This document shows, one piece after another, positions 55,818 to 64,000 of a stretch of 64,000 nucleotides of DNA. The notes under the pieces are model-generated. The model saw nothing but the letters and a program-made list of their open reading frames with translations, made no database searches and was not told where the DNA came from. How positions within the stretch are numbered: the stretch's first letter is position 1; each line of letters starts with the position of its first letter. A program made the position numbers and the translations under genes. Source of the stretch: Rikenellaceae bacterium (lineage in GTDB: Bacteria; Bacteroidota; Bacteroidia; Bacteroidales; Rikenellaceae); NCBI GenBank assembly GCA_015059955.1, contig SUZK01000001.1:62001-126000 (forward strand). Reading direction: 5' to 3'.

Positions 55818-58800
55818 ATGAAGTATTTATCAAAGTTGATGAGTATGCTACTGATTGGTGGTATGCTCTATTCGACCGGATGTACTGACTATGCCTCGGA
55901 TATCGCCGACCTTGACCAAAAGGTCGACGAACTCGAGCAAGAGTTGGTTAATGGTCAGATCAATCCTTTGAAGGCTGACTTGGAGAGCGTTAAGAAGGCT
56001 CTTGAGGATGCTATTGTGGCAGCTGATGCTAAGATTGCTGAGAACAAGGCGGCTATCGATGCATTGAAGGCTGTGGATGCCCAGCACGATGCTGCTATCA
56101 AGGAGGCTAAGGATGCTATTGCTGATGCATTAGTTGAGCTTGAGGCTCTTAAGGGTCAGCTTGCTGAGCTCGAGGGTAAGCACGATGCTGATATCAAGGC
56201 TGTTTACGACGAGATTGCTAAGCAGATTGCCGAGGTGAACGCTAAGATTGCCGATGCTGTTGAGCGCATCGCAGATAACGAGGAGGCTATTTCAGCTCTC
56301 GAGGAGCAGGATGCTGAGCTTGCTAAGGCTATCAAGGAAGCGCAGGCTGCTATTGCTGCCAATGCTGCTGATATTGAGAAAAATGCTGAGGATATCGCTG
56401 CAAATGTTGCAAATATTGAGAAGAACGCTGAGGCTATCGAGAGTCTCCAGACAGATCTTCTTAGTCTTACTGATAAGTTCAATGCGTATACTATTGCAAC
56501 AGACGCTGCTATTAAGACACTTGAGGGTCGTGTAGATGCTGCTGAGGCTGCTATTGAGACACTTGAGGGCGATGTTGAGGAGTTGTACACTTTGCACGAC
56601 AACCAGAATCTTCTTATCGAGAATCTTGACGGTCGCTTGGAGGAGTTGGCACAGTACACTCAGGATCAGCTCGACTTGCTTGCTGAGGCTGACTTAGCTT
56701 TGAAGACTCTCATTGAGGCACTTGATACTAAGGTTACTAATCTTGAGAATAGCTTTATTGACTACCAGAAGATTGTTAACGAGCAGTTTGAGAAGGCATA
56801 TGCTGATATTGCTAAGAATACAGAGCTTATCAACGCCCTTACTGCTAAGCATAACGAGGAGGTAGCTGCTCTTCAGGCTCAGGATGCTGCTATTCTTCAG
56901 ACTTTAGATCGTCACGCTGCCTGGATGGTTGAACTTGAGGAGAATCTCGCGGCTGTTGACCAGCGCTTAGGAACTGCCGAGGCTCTTATTGCTAAGATTC
57001 AGACCAACATTGCACAGATGCAGGTTACAATTGATTCCCTTACTGAGGACTTGGCTGAGTTGGAGACCACTGTAGCTGACTTCCAGAAGCAAATGGGAGA
57101 GCAGATTGCACGTCTTGATGCTGCTATCGATGCTGCTCTTGCAGAGGCTCTTCAGGCAGCTAAGGATGCCGAGGATGCCGCTAAGGCTTACACTGATGAG
57201 CTTCAGAAGGTTGTGGAGCGCGAGCTCGCTGCTATCAAAACTACGCTTGATCAGCTATCAGCTTATGCTACTACTATCGAGCAGAAGATTGACGAGTATA
57301 TAGCCTCTAACGACAAGGTTATCGAGGGTCTTAAGGGTGATATCGCAGAGATTTTTAACCGTGTTCAGTCTATCGTATTCGTTCCTGAGTACACTGATGG
57401 TAAGGGTACTATCAACTGGGCTAAGGCTGGTGACACTCTTGTTGAGAGTCGTTCAACTTTGGTATACCAGGTATATCCTGCTTACTGCGCTGCTGCTATC
57501 GCTAACACTCCTGCTGTAGGTGACGTTGTAGCTCCACTTTCATTCGACATGACTGATGCTTTGAAGACACGTGGTGGTAATGAGGCTCCTCAGATGAATA
57601 TCGTTGGTGTAGAGGGTGATGCACAGGGTCGTCTCTATGTTACATTTGAGGCACGTAACTTCGGTGAGAAGTTCTACGCTGGTGAGGTTGAGTATGCTGC
57701 ATCACTTGTTCTTACAACTGAGAATGAGAATCTTGCATCATGCTACACTAACCTTGTAGCTGCTAAGTCTGATAAGGCTGAGCAGATCTCTATGGATATC
57801 ATGTATGGGGACGAGGTAATTACTGATAAGTGCTATAATCTAACCGCGAATGGCGCAGCTTATGAGTTTGAGTACACTGATACTGAGCGAGTAGAGAAGG
57901 TTCTTCCTGAGCACTTTGTCCGTTTTACTGTAGGTCAGAAGACTTACGACGGTATCGATGCTCTTAACGGTGCTGGTTATGCTCTTGAGATGGAGCGCGC
58001 AGACTACATCAAGCGTATTTTTAACGATACCCTTGGTACTCGTCCATTCAAGGTAGAGGAGGTAGATGGTATTCTTCAGGTCTCTGTAGAGGAGGTTAAC
58101 GGTAAGTTGATCTACCAGCCTCTCTACGTTGGTTACACTTACACAGCTGGTACACTCAAGGCTGAGGCTTACTCAAACTTCTCTACAGTTCCTGTTCAGG
58201 CTGACATTGAGTTCAATGGTGTTGAGACATGCTGGCTCTACTCTACTGATGCTGCAGTTGATGCTGCTGGTAATGGTGCTTACAACCGTATTCTTGATTT
58301 GACAATTGCTGAGAGTACATTGCCATCTGACGTTAAGGCTCTTGACGTTCTTGCTCAGACTCCTAAGTCAATTAAGGTAACTCTTGATGGCAAGGATGCT
58401 GCGGTTGATGCTAAGATCGTAGTTAACGGCGAGAAGATGCTCCTTGAGTTCGCTAACTTCGAATGGGATAAGACTTATGAGGTTGAGGCTGAGTATGATG
58501 TGGCAGATCAGTATGGTCAGGTTTCTGTTGAGGTAACTGTTAAGGCTACTGTTACAACTGTTGACCGCAACCGTGAGACTATCATTGTAAACCTTGAGCC
58601 TTCTACAGCAATGTTCGAGCCTAACTTTGTTATGACAGAACATTATGGTGACACTATGGAGTCTGCTTTCACTCAGTTGGTATTCGGCAATGAGAAGCAC
58701 TACGATATCCTTGCTGAGGAGTGGTGTAAGGATAACTTCTCACTTGGTTATTACACTGCTCTTGACGCTCTCAAGGCTGATGGTAAGGATGTAAGTGCTG

Positions 58801-59819
58801 CTAATAATACTATGCTCCTCATCGATAAGACGACTGGTTGGGAGGTATCTGTAGCATTTGACTACAATGACTTCGACTTTGTTCCTGCTCAGGTAGAGTA
58901 CACTAAGACTATCACTACTTGGTATGGTCAGGAGGTTATCGTTAACAAGGTTCTCAACTTCGAGTTCCCAGTTTACGACTTCAAGCACAACTCTAAGTAC
59001 GTTTATGGTGCTGATATGGACTTCTACTCACAGGTTCAGCCAGAGTATACATGGCCTAATGACAATGAGGATGCAGGTCTCCTTAAGTTTGACGTTGCTG
59101 CTGTTGAGCTCCGCGCTGCATTCTCAGTAGTTGATGCTCAGGGCAATAAGCTTTCTGAGGCTGACATGGATAACTTGTCACTCTCTTACAACTTCGAGAT
59201 TGAGGATGCTGAGCACGATGGTATCGCGATCGATCCTGCAACACACGAGCTCTCTTACTACGGTTCTAACCCATTTGTGAATGTTCGTGGTAACCTCGTA
59301 ATTACCAACGACAATGGTGCTAAGTATGTTGTTCCTACATCATTCGACGAGGGTGGTAAGTATGCTTCTTACAACGTTGTTAAGTTCAACCCAATTGGTA
59401 CTGCTCAGGTAACAATGAACCCAACAATTGATGTAAACAACTCAATTGCTTACCACGTTGATATCCTTGACTACGTTAAGTTGGAGGATTACCGTACTGG
59501 CGGTCGTCAGAGCTATCCTCTTATCACTGACGGCGCTTGGGTAGTTGGTAACGGCGAGAATGGTTTTACTCAGGGTGTTGATGTACGTGCTGATTACATG
59601 TACCGCATCAATGAGGTTTGGGTTGACGATACAAGTGAAGTTGATGATGAGATTCGTCCTTTCATCAAATTGAACAATGGTACGTTGACATTCGATAACA
59701 CTCAGCAGCTTGAGCTTACTGCACCATTCACAATTCCTGTAACTTTGAAGTTCCAGAACTGCTGGATGGAGAAGCCACAGCAGGTAACTGTTAACGTAAC
59801 TTTCAACCCTATTAAGTAA
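55818..59819 (+). CDS. Giant coiled-coil surface lipoprotein
   Basis: 1333 residues. Lipobox YSTGC (Cys-22). Residues about 28-510 are an almost unbroken coiled coil rich in Ala, Glu, Leu and Lys, with recurring phrases such as AAIAANAADIEKNAEDIA and TLEGRVDAAEAAIETLEG; it would be tens of nanometres long if fully extended. From about 515 (IVFVPEYTDGKGTINWA) the chain changes to strand-rich modules to the C-terminus, several Ig-like. Similar 'coiled coil then beta domain' lipoproteins with a VPEYTDG junction occur in Bacteroidota and are mostly uncharacterised. The stalk-plus-head layout suggests an adhesin or surface fibre anchored by its lipid and possibly by the OmpA partner. Confidence 0.82.
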   Translation: MKYLSKLMSMLLIGGMLYSTGCTDYASDIADLDQKVDELEQELVNGQINPLKADLESVKKALEDAIVAADAKIAENKAAIDALKAVDAQHDAAIKEAKDAIADALVELEALKGQLAELEGKHDADIKAVYDEIAKQIAEVNAKIADAVERIADNEEAISALEEQDAELAKAIKEAQAAIAANAADIEKNAEDIAANVANIEKNAEAIESLQTDLLSLTDKFNAYTIATDAAIKTLEGRVDAAEAAIETLEGDVEELYTLHDNQNLLIENLDGRLEELAQYTQDQLDLLAEADLALKTLIEALDTKVTNLENSFIDYQKIVNEQFEKAYADIAKNTELINALTAKHNEEVAALQAQDAAILQTLDRHAAWMVELEENLAAVDQRLGTAEALIAKIQTNIAQMQVTIDSLTEDLAELETTVADFQKQMGEQIARLDAAIDAALAEALQAAKDAEDAAKAYTDELQKVVERELAAIKTTLDQLSAYATTIEQKIDEYIASNDKVIEGLKGDIAEIFNRVQSIVFVPEYTDGKGTINWAKAGDTLVESRSTLVYQVYPAYCAAAIANTPAVGDVVAPLSFDMTDALKTRGGNEAPQMNIVGVEGDAQGRLYVTFEARNFGEKFYAGEVEYAASLVLTTENENLASCYTNLVAAKSDKAEQISMDIMYGDEVITDKCYNLTANGAAYEFEYTDTERVEKVLPEHFVRFTVGQKTYDGIDALNGAGYALEMERADYIKRIFNDTLGTRPFKVEEVDGILQVSVEEVNGKLIYQPLYVGYTYTAGTLKAEAYSNFSTVPVQADIEFNGVETCWLYSTDAAVDAAGNGAYNRILDLTIAESTLPSDVKALDVLAQTPKSIKVTLDGKDAAVDAKIVVNGEKMLLEFANFEWDKTYEVEAEYDVADQYGQVSVEVTVKATVTTVDRNRETIIVNLEPSTAMFEPNFVMTEHYGDTMESAFTQLVFGNEKHYDILAEEWCKDNFSLGYYTALDALKADGKDVSAANNTMLLIDKTTGWEVSVAFDYNDFDFVPAQVEYTKTITTWYGQEVIVNKVLNFEFPVYDFKHNSKYVYGADMDFYSQVQPEYTWPNDNEDAGLLKFDVAAVELRAAFSVVDAQGNKLSEADMDNLSLSYNFEIEDAEHDGIAIDPATHELSYYGSNPFVNVRGNLVITNDNGAKYVVPTSFDEGGKYASYNVVKFNPIGTAQVTMNPTIDVNNSIAYHVDILDYVKLEDYRTGGRQSYPLITDGAWVVGNGENGFTQGVDVRADYMYRINEVWVDDTSEVDDEIRPFIKLNNGTLTFDNTQQLELTAPFTIPVTLKFQNCWMEKPQQVTVNVTFNPIK

Positions 59820-59854
59820 TTATTAGGAGTATATAGTTTTAATCGCTAATAATG

Positions 59855-59883
59855 AGCGGCGGGCATTAGTCCGCCGCTTTTAT
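59855..59883 (+). terminator. Terminator of the OmpA/coiled-coil operon
   Basis: AGCGGCGG (59855-59862) pairs with CCGCCGCT (59871-59878), followed by TTTTAT. The rest of the 59820-60180 gap holds the next promoter and no gene. Confidence 0.88.
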
Positions 59884-59973
59884 CATTAATATAGGTATAT
59901 TTATTTAGCCATTTGTAGCTTCTTCGTCATATTGTGGAGACGCTATTTTCATTGAAAAAGAACCGCTTTTTGT

Positions 59974-60004
59974 TTTGTGATTGATGTTTTTTTTCGTACT
60001 TTTG
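59974..60004 (+). promoter_or_regulatory. Promoter of the beta-helix lipoprotein gene
   Basis: TTTG (59974-59977), 19 bases, TACTTTTG (59997-60004), matching both boxes. The leader is about 170 bases and A/T-rich. Confidence 0.8.
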
Positions 60005-60180
60005 TGAGAATTATCAGCCCTAATAAGCCAATTCTGAGAGGTGGTGTTTGCTATGCCTTGACTATCAGGGTGTTGCAATTTTGGCTGTTTTCTCTCTGTG
60101 CATATTGGGCTAACTGTTGAAACACGGAATTTTTTAACCACAACAATTTTTAACCTTATTACAAAACATTACAAACTCTT

Positions 60181-63100
60181 ATGAAAGCGAGATTTTTAGC
60201 TTTGGCTGCCTTGGTGCTTGGATTGGCATCATGTCAGACAGATCCAGAGGTTGTCAACCCAGTTGTTGACGCCGAGGTGGATTTCCAGCTTGCTGTCGCT
60301 GCTCCTGAGCTTGCCACACGTGCAGGCGAGGATGGTGCTGCCGACACGCAGAATGCTTATGATAGTGCCTTCGGTGCTATCGACTATTTGCAGACAACAA
60401 CGGAGGCTGATGCTTACCGTGTTGACTGGAAGGAGGTAGACCTTCGTTACACTTTGGAGGTTTACGACGTTAAGGATGGTGCTGTTGTTGGCACCGCACC
60501 TGTGAAGGACCGTCAGGTAATCATCAAGGACTCTTACGAGCCTGTTGTATTCGACCTTCGCCTTGTGCCTAACCGCGACTACCGCTTCGTAGTATTCGCA
60601 GACTTCGTAGCTGAGGGTGGCGCTGCATTGGATGCTACCGCACAGCTTGGCGTTGCGGGTATCCGCCACAAGATTGGTGCTACCTTGGCAGACATCGAGG
60701 TTATCAACGAGTCTATCAACGACGAGGTAGGTGATGCTTACTTCGCAACAAAGGACATCAAGGTTACTAACTCTGCTGCTCAGGACATCGTGTTGAAGCG
60801 TCCTTATGGTAAGGTACGTGTCGTTGCTACCGACCTTGCTGAGCTCAACCTCAATGTACACCCTTACACCGTTGAGATTGCATACGATGCTTACAACTGT
60901 AACAAGTTCGACGCAGTAACAGGTGTTATCAAGGGCCAGAGCGCAACCGCTAAGTACACTACTACCTTCATCAACAAGGTACGTGACAACATGGCTAACC
61001 ACATCTACAATGCTGGTTACGATGCTAAGACAGCTCCTGCTGTAAACGGCACAGTTCGCAACACACACATCACCTTGGCTACTGACTACATCCTCGCATT
61101 GCCTGAGGGTCAGACACCTATCCACTTCACAATGGTTGTTAAGGATGAGGCTGGCGTAGTTATCAAGGAGACAGCTTTCACAACTGATATTCCTGTTGAG
61201 CGTAACAAGCTCACAACAGTAATCGGTAACGTCTTGACTACCGCTACCGAGATTGAGGTTCGCATCGACGATAACTTCGCTGGTGAGAACATCATTGAGA
61301 CTGACGAGGTTGCTGACCAGGCTTCATTCTTGAAGGCTCTTGAGGAGGCTGCTAAGAAGGAGTATGCTACCATCGAGCTCACAAGCGATGTAGAGTGGGA
61401 GACTGGTGCTTCACATGGCTCTACTCCACTTATCGGCGCTGATGCAAAGACTAAGAGCCTTACTATCTATGGTAATGGTCGCACATTCACAGCTACAGGT
61501 AAGGGTGTTGGTCCTATCCGTATGGCTAACGATGGTAAACTTATCTTCCAGGATGTAGTATTCGTTGATGAGTCAGTATCATACAATGAGGGCGCTTGGG
61601 AGCTTGGTTACTTGGAGTTCGCTGGCGAGCTTGAGTTCATCAACTGTGAGTTCAAGAATGCGGTTATGATGTGTGGTGGCACAGCAAACAACGATACTGG
61701 TGCTAACGCTAAGTTCACTGGCTGTAAGTTCAACTCTGGTGATGCTAACCAGTACGACGTATGGGTATCAGGCGATAACGCATACTTCAATGAGTGTACT
61801 TTCGAGGGCTACCGTGGTATCAAGGTTCATGAGGCTTACGGCTCAGAGGTTGCTGAGGTTGTTGTTGACAAGTGTCAGTTCAACAATCTTTCTAAGAAGC
61901 CAGGTATGGCTATCGGTACTGTAAATGCAGCTACTAAGATTGAGATTAAGAACTCTACATTCACTAACTGCCAGGCTGGTGACCAGGGTCTTTACATCTA
62001 CGAGACTGATACAGATGTTACTTCGTTCACTTTCATTGAGCAGAACAACGTGATAGCTTTCGTTGATGCTAATTTGACAAAGACCTTAACACTTAAGGCC
62101 GGTACATACGATCTTAAGAGTGTAAATATTACAACTGATAGTGATGCGGCTATCGCTATTGCTGAAGATGCTGAGGTGACAATCTTTGTCGCAGGTGACG
62201 TTAAACTTAATGGTAAGACTGCTGGTATAGCAGTTCCTGATTCATCAAAGCTCACTATCGAGGGTGTTGCCGAGACTCGTTCAGCAGATAAGTTTGGTAA
62301 CCTCAATGTGGTTGCTAATGGTGGTTTCGGTATTGGTGGCATCGGTGCTGAGGTGACCATCAAGAACACTACTATCGACTATATCTGCGGTTGGCCAATT
62401 CAGCCTTTGTTCATAAATGATCCTAACTATGGCAAGTCTGAGCCAGAGGGCTACTCTGCTATTGGTGGTGCTAAGATTGTTCTTGAAAACGTAGAGATTA
62501 AGAAGGCTGAGGGTGGTAGCAAGGCTGCCGCTATCGGTAACCGCTACTGGCAGTCTACTGATATTACCATCAAGAACTCTATTCTTGGTGATATCTTTGG
62601 TGGTAACGCATCGGCTGCTATCGGTGGTTCACGCTACTCAAGCAACGCTACCAAGCACAACATCAATATCAACATCGAGGGCTCTACTATTACCAACGCC
62701 GTAGGTGGTCAGTTTGCTGCTGGTATCGGTGCTGGTTACGACACTCACTGCTCGGCAAACGACTCTAACGCTGTAAACAACATCGTTATTACTAACTCTA
62801 ACATCACCGTTAAGGGTGGTCAGTATGGTGCTGGTATCGGTACTGGTTATCACTCAGCAGCCCTTACTGGTTCTATTGATGCTGCATCTACTATCAATGC
62901 TACTGATGGTGGCTCACGCGATAAGTACACTGCCGCAATGCCAGTTGGTTACGGTGTTGTGGATCCTGCTCGTGAGTTCAATGGTGTTGCTGTAACATTT
63001 ACAGTTGCTGGTGAGACTATCGCCCACCCATTGTATGTTGGCTACGAGAAGATGAATGATGGTGCATACTTCGATGAGGCTAATAATAAATATTACATCA

Positions 63101-64000
63101 CTAATGCAGCTGGTTTGAAGTGGGTAGCTGATGTGGTTAATGCTACTACTCCATATACTGCAACAATCTTTGATGAGGCAGTTGTTGAGCTATCAAATGA
63201 TATCGACCTTAATAACGAGGAGTGGATTCCTATCGGAGATGACCGATCACAGCGCACAGAGTGGCACGGTGTATTTGATGGTAAGGAGTACACTGTAAAG
63301 AATGTTAAAATTACCAAGAAGACTGACCGTGATGATGAAAACAAGTCATCGTATGGTTTGTTCGGTAACGTTAAGGGTACTGTTAAGAACCTTACCGTTG
63401 AGAACGTATCAATCTCAGGCGCACCTAAGTTTATCGGTGCTTTGATTGGTCGTTTGAATAATGGTCTTGTTGAGAACTGCCACGTTAAGAGCTCATCAGT
63501 AGAGTGTAATAACTGGACTATTGGTGGTCTTGTTGGTCAGCTTAATAATGGTAAGATTAGCGGTTGCTCGGTAGAGGGCACTACAATCAAGGGTTATGCT
63601 GCCGTTGGTGCAATTGCAGGTATCGCCCTTAACAGCGGTGAGCGCACAATCGAGAATTGCTCAGTTAAAAATTGCTCAATCGTAAAGAATGGCTCATTTG
63701 GTGGCGACTTTGATAAGATGTTCGGTGCTGTTCTTGGAGCTGTATATAACGGTAGCTTAACCGTATATATCAATGGTTGCTCAGTTGAGAGCACCACAGT
63801 TCTTGGTGAGGTGTCATCAACAATCTTTGGTCATGCTACTGAGGGCGACCAGGTATTTGTGGATGGCGTATGTTTCACGCCTACATCGGTGGCCACAGCT
63901 GATGCTTTGGTAGAGGCTCTTGAGAATGGCGAGAGCGTTCTCTTTGAGGATGATGTTAAGATAGAACCCGCTGGCATGAGCAATGCATATGGTACTACTG
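60181..64000 (+). CDS. Large lipoprotein with fimbrillin-like N-terminus and beta-helix repeats (3' end outside window)
   Basis: Open from the ATG to the window edge, 1273 codons without a stop. Lipobox GLASC (Cys-18). Residues about 25-350 resemble the N-terminal domain of Bacteroidota fimbrillin/Mfa-like surface proteins (ATRAGEDGAADTQNAYDSA, then RLVPNRDYRFVVFADF). From about 370 the sequence becomes a right-handed parallel beta-helix with many short rungs (EFINCEFKNAVMMCGG, AKFTGCKFNSG, IEIKNSTFTNCQAG, GGAKIVLENVEI). Near residues 1060-1160 it turns into GLUG-like repeats (YGLFGNVKGTVKNLTVENV, IGGLVGQLNNGKISGCSVEG). A surface adhesin or glycan-binding protein is likely. Its own promoter separates it from the coiled-coil operon. 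Confidence 0.85.
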   Translation, partial: MKARFLALAALVLGLASCQTDPEVVNPVVDAEVDFQLAVAAPELATRAGEDGAADTQNAYDSAFGAIDYLQTTTEADAYRVDWKEVDLRYTLEVYDVKDGAVVGTAPVKDRQVIIKDSYEPVVFDLRLVPNRDYRFVVFADFVAEGGAALDATAQLGVAGIRHKIGATLADIEVINESINDEVGDAYFATKDIKVTNSAAQDIVLKRPYGKVRVVATDLAELNLNVHPYTVEIAYDAYNCNKFDAVTGVIKGQSATAKYTTTFINKVRDNMANHIYNAGYDAKTAPAVNGTVRNTHITLATDYILALPEGQTPIHFTMVVKDEAGVVIKETAFTTDIPVERNKLTTVIGNVLTTATEIEVRIDDNFAGENIIETDEVADQASFLKALEEAAKKEYATIELTSDVEWETGASHGSTPLIGADAKTKSLTIYGNGRTFTATGKGVGPIRMANDGKLIFQDVVFVDESVSYNEGAWELGYLEFAGELEFINCEFKNAVMMCGGTANNDTGANAKFTGCKFNSGDANQYDVWVSGDNAYFNECTFEGYRGIKVHEAYGSEVAEVVVDKCQFNNLSKKPGMAIGTVNAATKIEIKNSTFTNCQAGDQGLYIYETDTDVTSFTFIEQNNVIAFVDANLTKTLTLKAGTYDLKSVNITTDSDAAIAIAEDAEVTIFVAGDVKLNGKTAGIAVPDSSKLTIEGVAETRSADKFGNLNVVANGGFGIGGIGAEVTIKNTTIDYICGWPIQPLFINDPNYGKSEPEGYSAIGGAKIVLENVEIKKAEGGSKAAAIGNRYWQSTDITIKNSILGDIFGGNASAAIGGSRYSSNATKHNININIEGSTITNAVGGQFAAGIGAGYDTHCSANDSNAVNNIVITNSNITVKGGQYGAGIGTGYHSAALTGSIDAASTINATDGGSRDKYTAAMPVGYGVVDPAREFNGVAVTFTVAGETIAHPLYVGYEKMNDGAYFDEANNKYYITNAAGLKWVADVVNATTPYTATIFDEAVVELSNDIDLNNEEWIPIGDDRSQRTEWHGVFDGKEYTVKNVKITKKTDRDDENKSSYGLFGNVKGTVKNLTVENVSISGAPKFIGALIGRLNNGLVENCHVKSSSVECNNWTIGGLVGQLNNGKISGCSVEGTTIKGYAAVGAIAGIALNSGERTIENCSVKNCSIVKNGSFGGDFDKMFGAVLGAVYNGSLTVYINGCSVESTTVLGEVSSTIFGHATEGDQVFVDGVCFTPTSVATADALVEALENGESVLFEDDVKIEPAGMSNAYGTT

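Noticed and set aside
60229..61125. 298-codon leftward frame
   Set aside because: Antisense to the large lipoprotein gene, whose signal peptide, promoter and beta-helix repeats are clear.

Overview
The window looks like a chromosomal segment of a gut-type Bacteroidota, most likely order Bacteroidales and possibly near Alistipes (Rikenellaceae). The support is: (i) many promoters of the Bacteroidota form TTTG-N19/20-TAnnTTTG, several matching both boxes; (ii) few Shine-Dalgarno sequences; (iii) surface lipoproteins with short lipobox signals, a TonB-dependent barrel, GH13 and GH20 glycosidases and an OmpA-family protein; (iv) the fermentation pair pckA plus mutA/mutB, typical of succinate/propionate producers; and (v) a 422-residue alpha-oxoamine synthase of the type linked to sphingolipid or sulfonolipid synthesis. 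The family-level placement is inference; the phylum-level placement is firm.

Layout. 1-4.6 kb is a rightward run: murA (5' end outside the window), tdk, tsaC, a hot-dog thioesterase and an acyl-CoA synthetase. 4.6-5.4 kb holds a possible small gene, a leftward tRNA-Cys and a duplicated tRNA 3' end that looks like an integration scar. 5.4-11.2 kb runs leftward: a zinc-ribbon/coiled-coil membrane protein, recG, apt and an FN3 lipoprotein. 11.5-16.2 kb runs rightward: a GH13 lipoprotein and a Sel1-repeat protein ending in a TonB C-terminal domain. 16.2-17.9 kb runs leftward: tRNA-Leu and metK under a SAM-II-type riboswitch. 18-26.8 kb carries umuDC, pckA, a leftward zinc-ribbon protein, then mutA and mutB. 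27-37 kb is mixed accessory/surface content (lipoproteins, rpsA, TonB-dependent receptor, two small paralogous secreted proteins, GH20). 37-40.4 kb runs rightward: an HdeD-like membrane protein, the oxoamine synthase, an SMR transporter and a degenerate beta-lactamase-fold protein.

40.6-54 kb is the conserved translation/transcription block: tRNA-Thr, tRNA-Tyr, tRNA-Gly, tuf, tRNA-Trp, secE, nusG, rplK, rplA, rplJ, rplL, rpoB, rpoC. A hairpin with a short U run after rplL probably sets the ribosomal protein to RNA polymerase ratio, and a long uncharacterised leader precedes rpoB.

54-64 kb is a surface-structure locus: a small XRE repressor-like protein, a divergent promoter with an 18-bp perfect palindrome at the predicted start point, an OmpA-family barrel protein, a 1333-residue coiled-coil lipoprotein in the same transcription unit, and a separately promoted large beta-helix lipoprotein that runs off the window.

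Best leads: the metK leader, in which a SAM-II aptamer overlaps a competing helix and the start codon lies in a second perfect helix; the XRE/palindrome/OmpA/coiled-coil locus; the tRNA-Cys 3'-end duplication; the Cys-to-Asp MurA; and the serine-hydrolase-like protein that lacks its active site beside an SMR pump.
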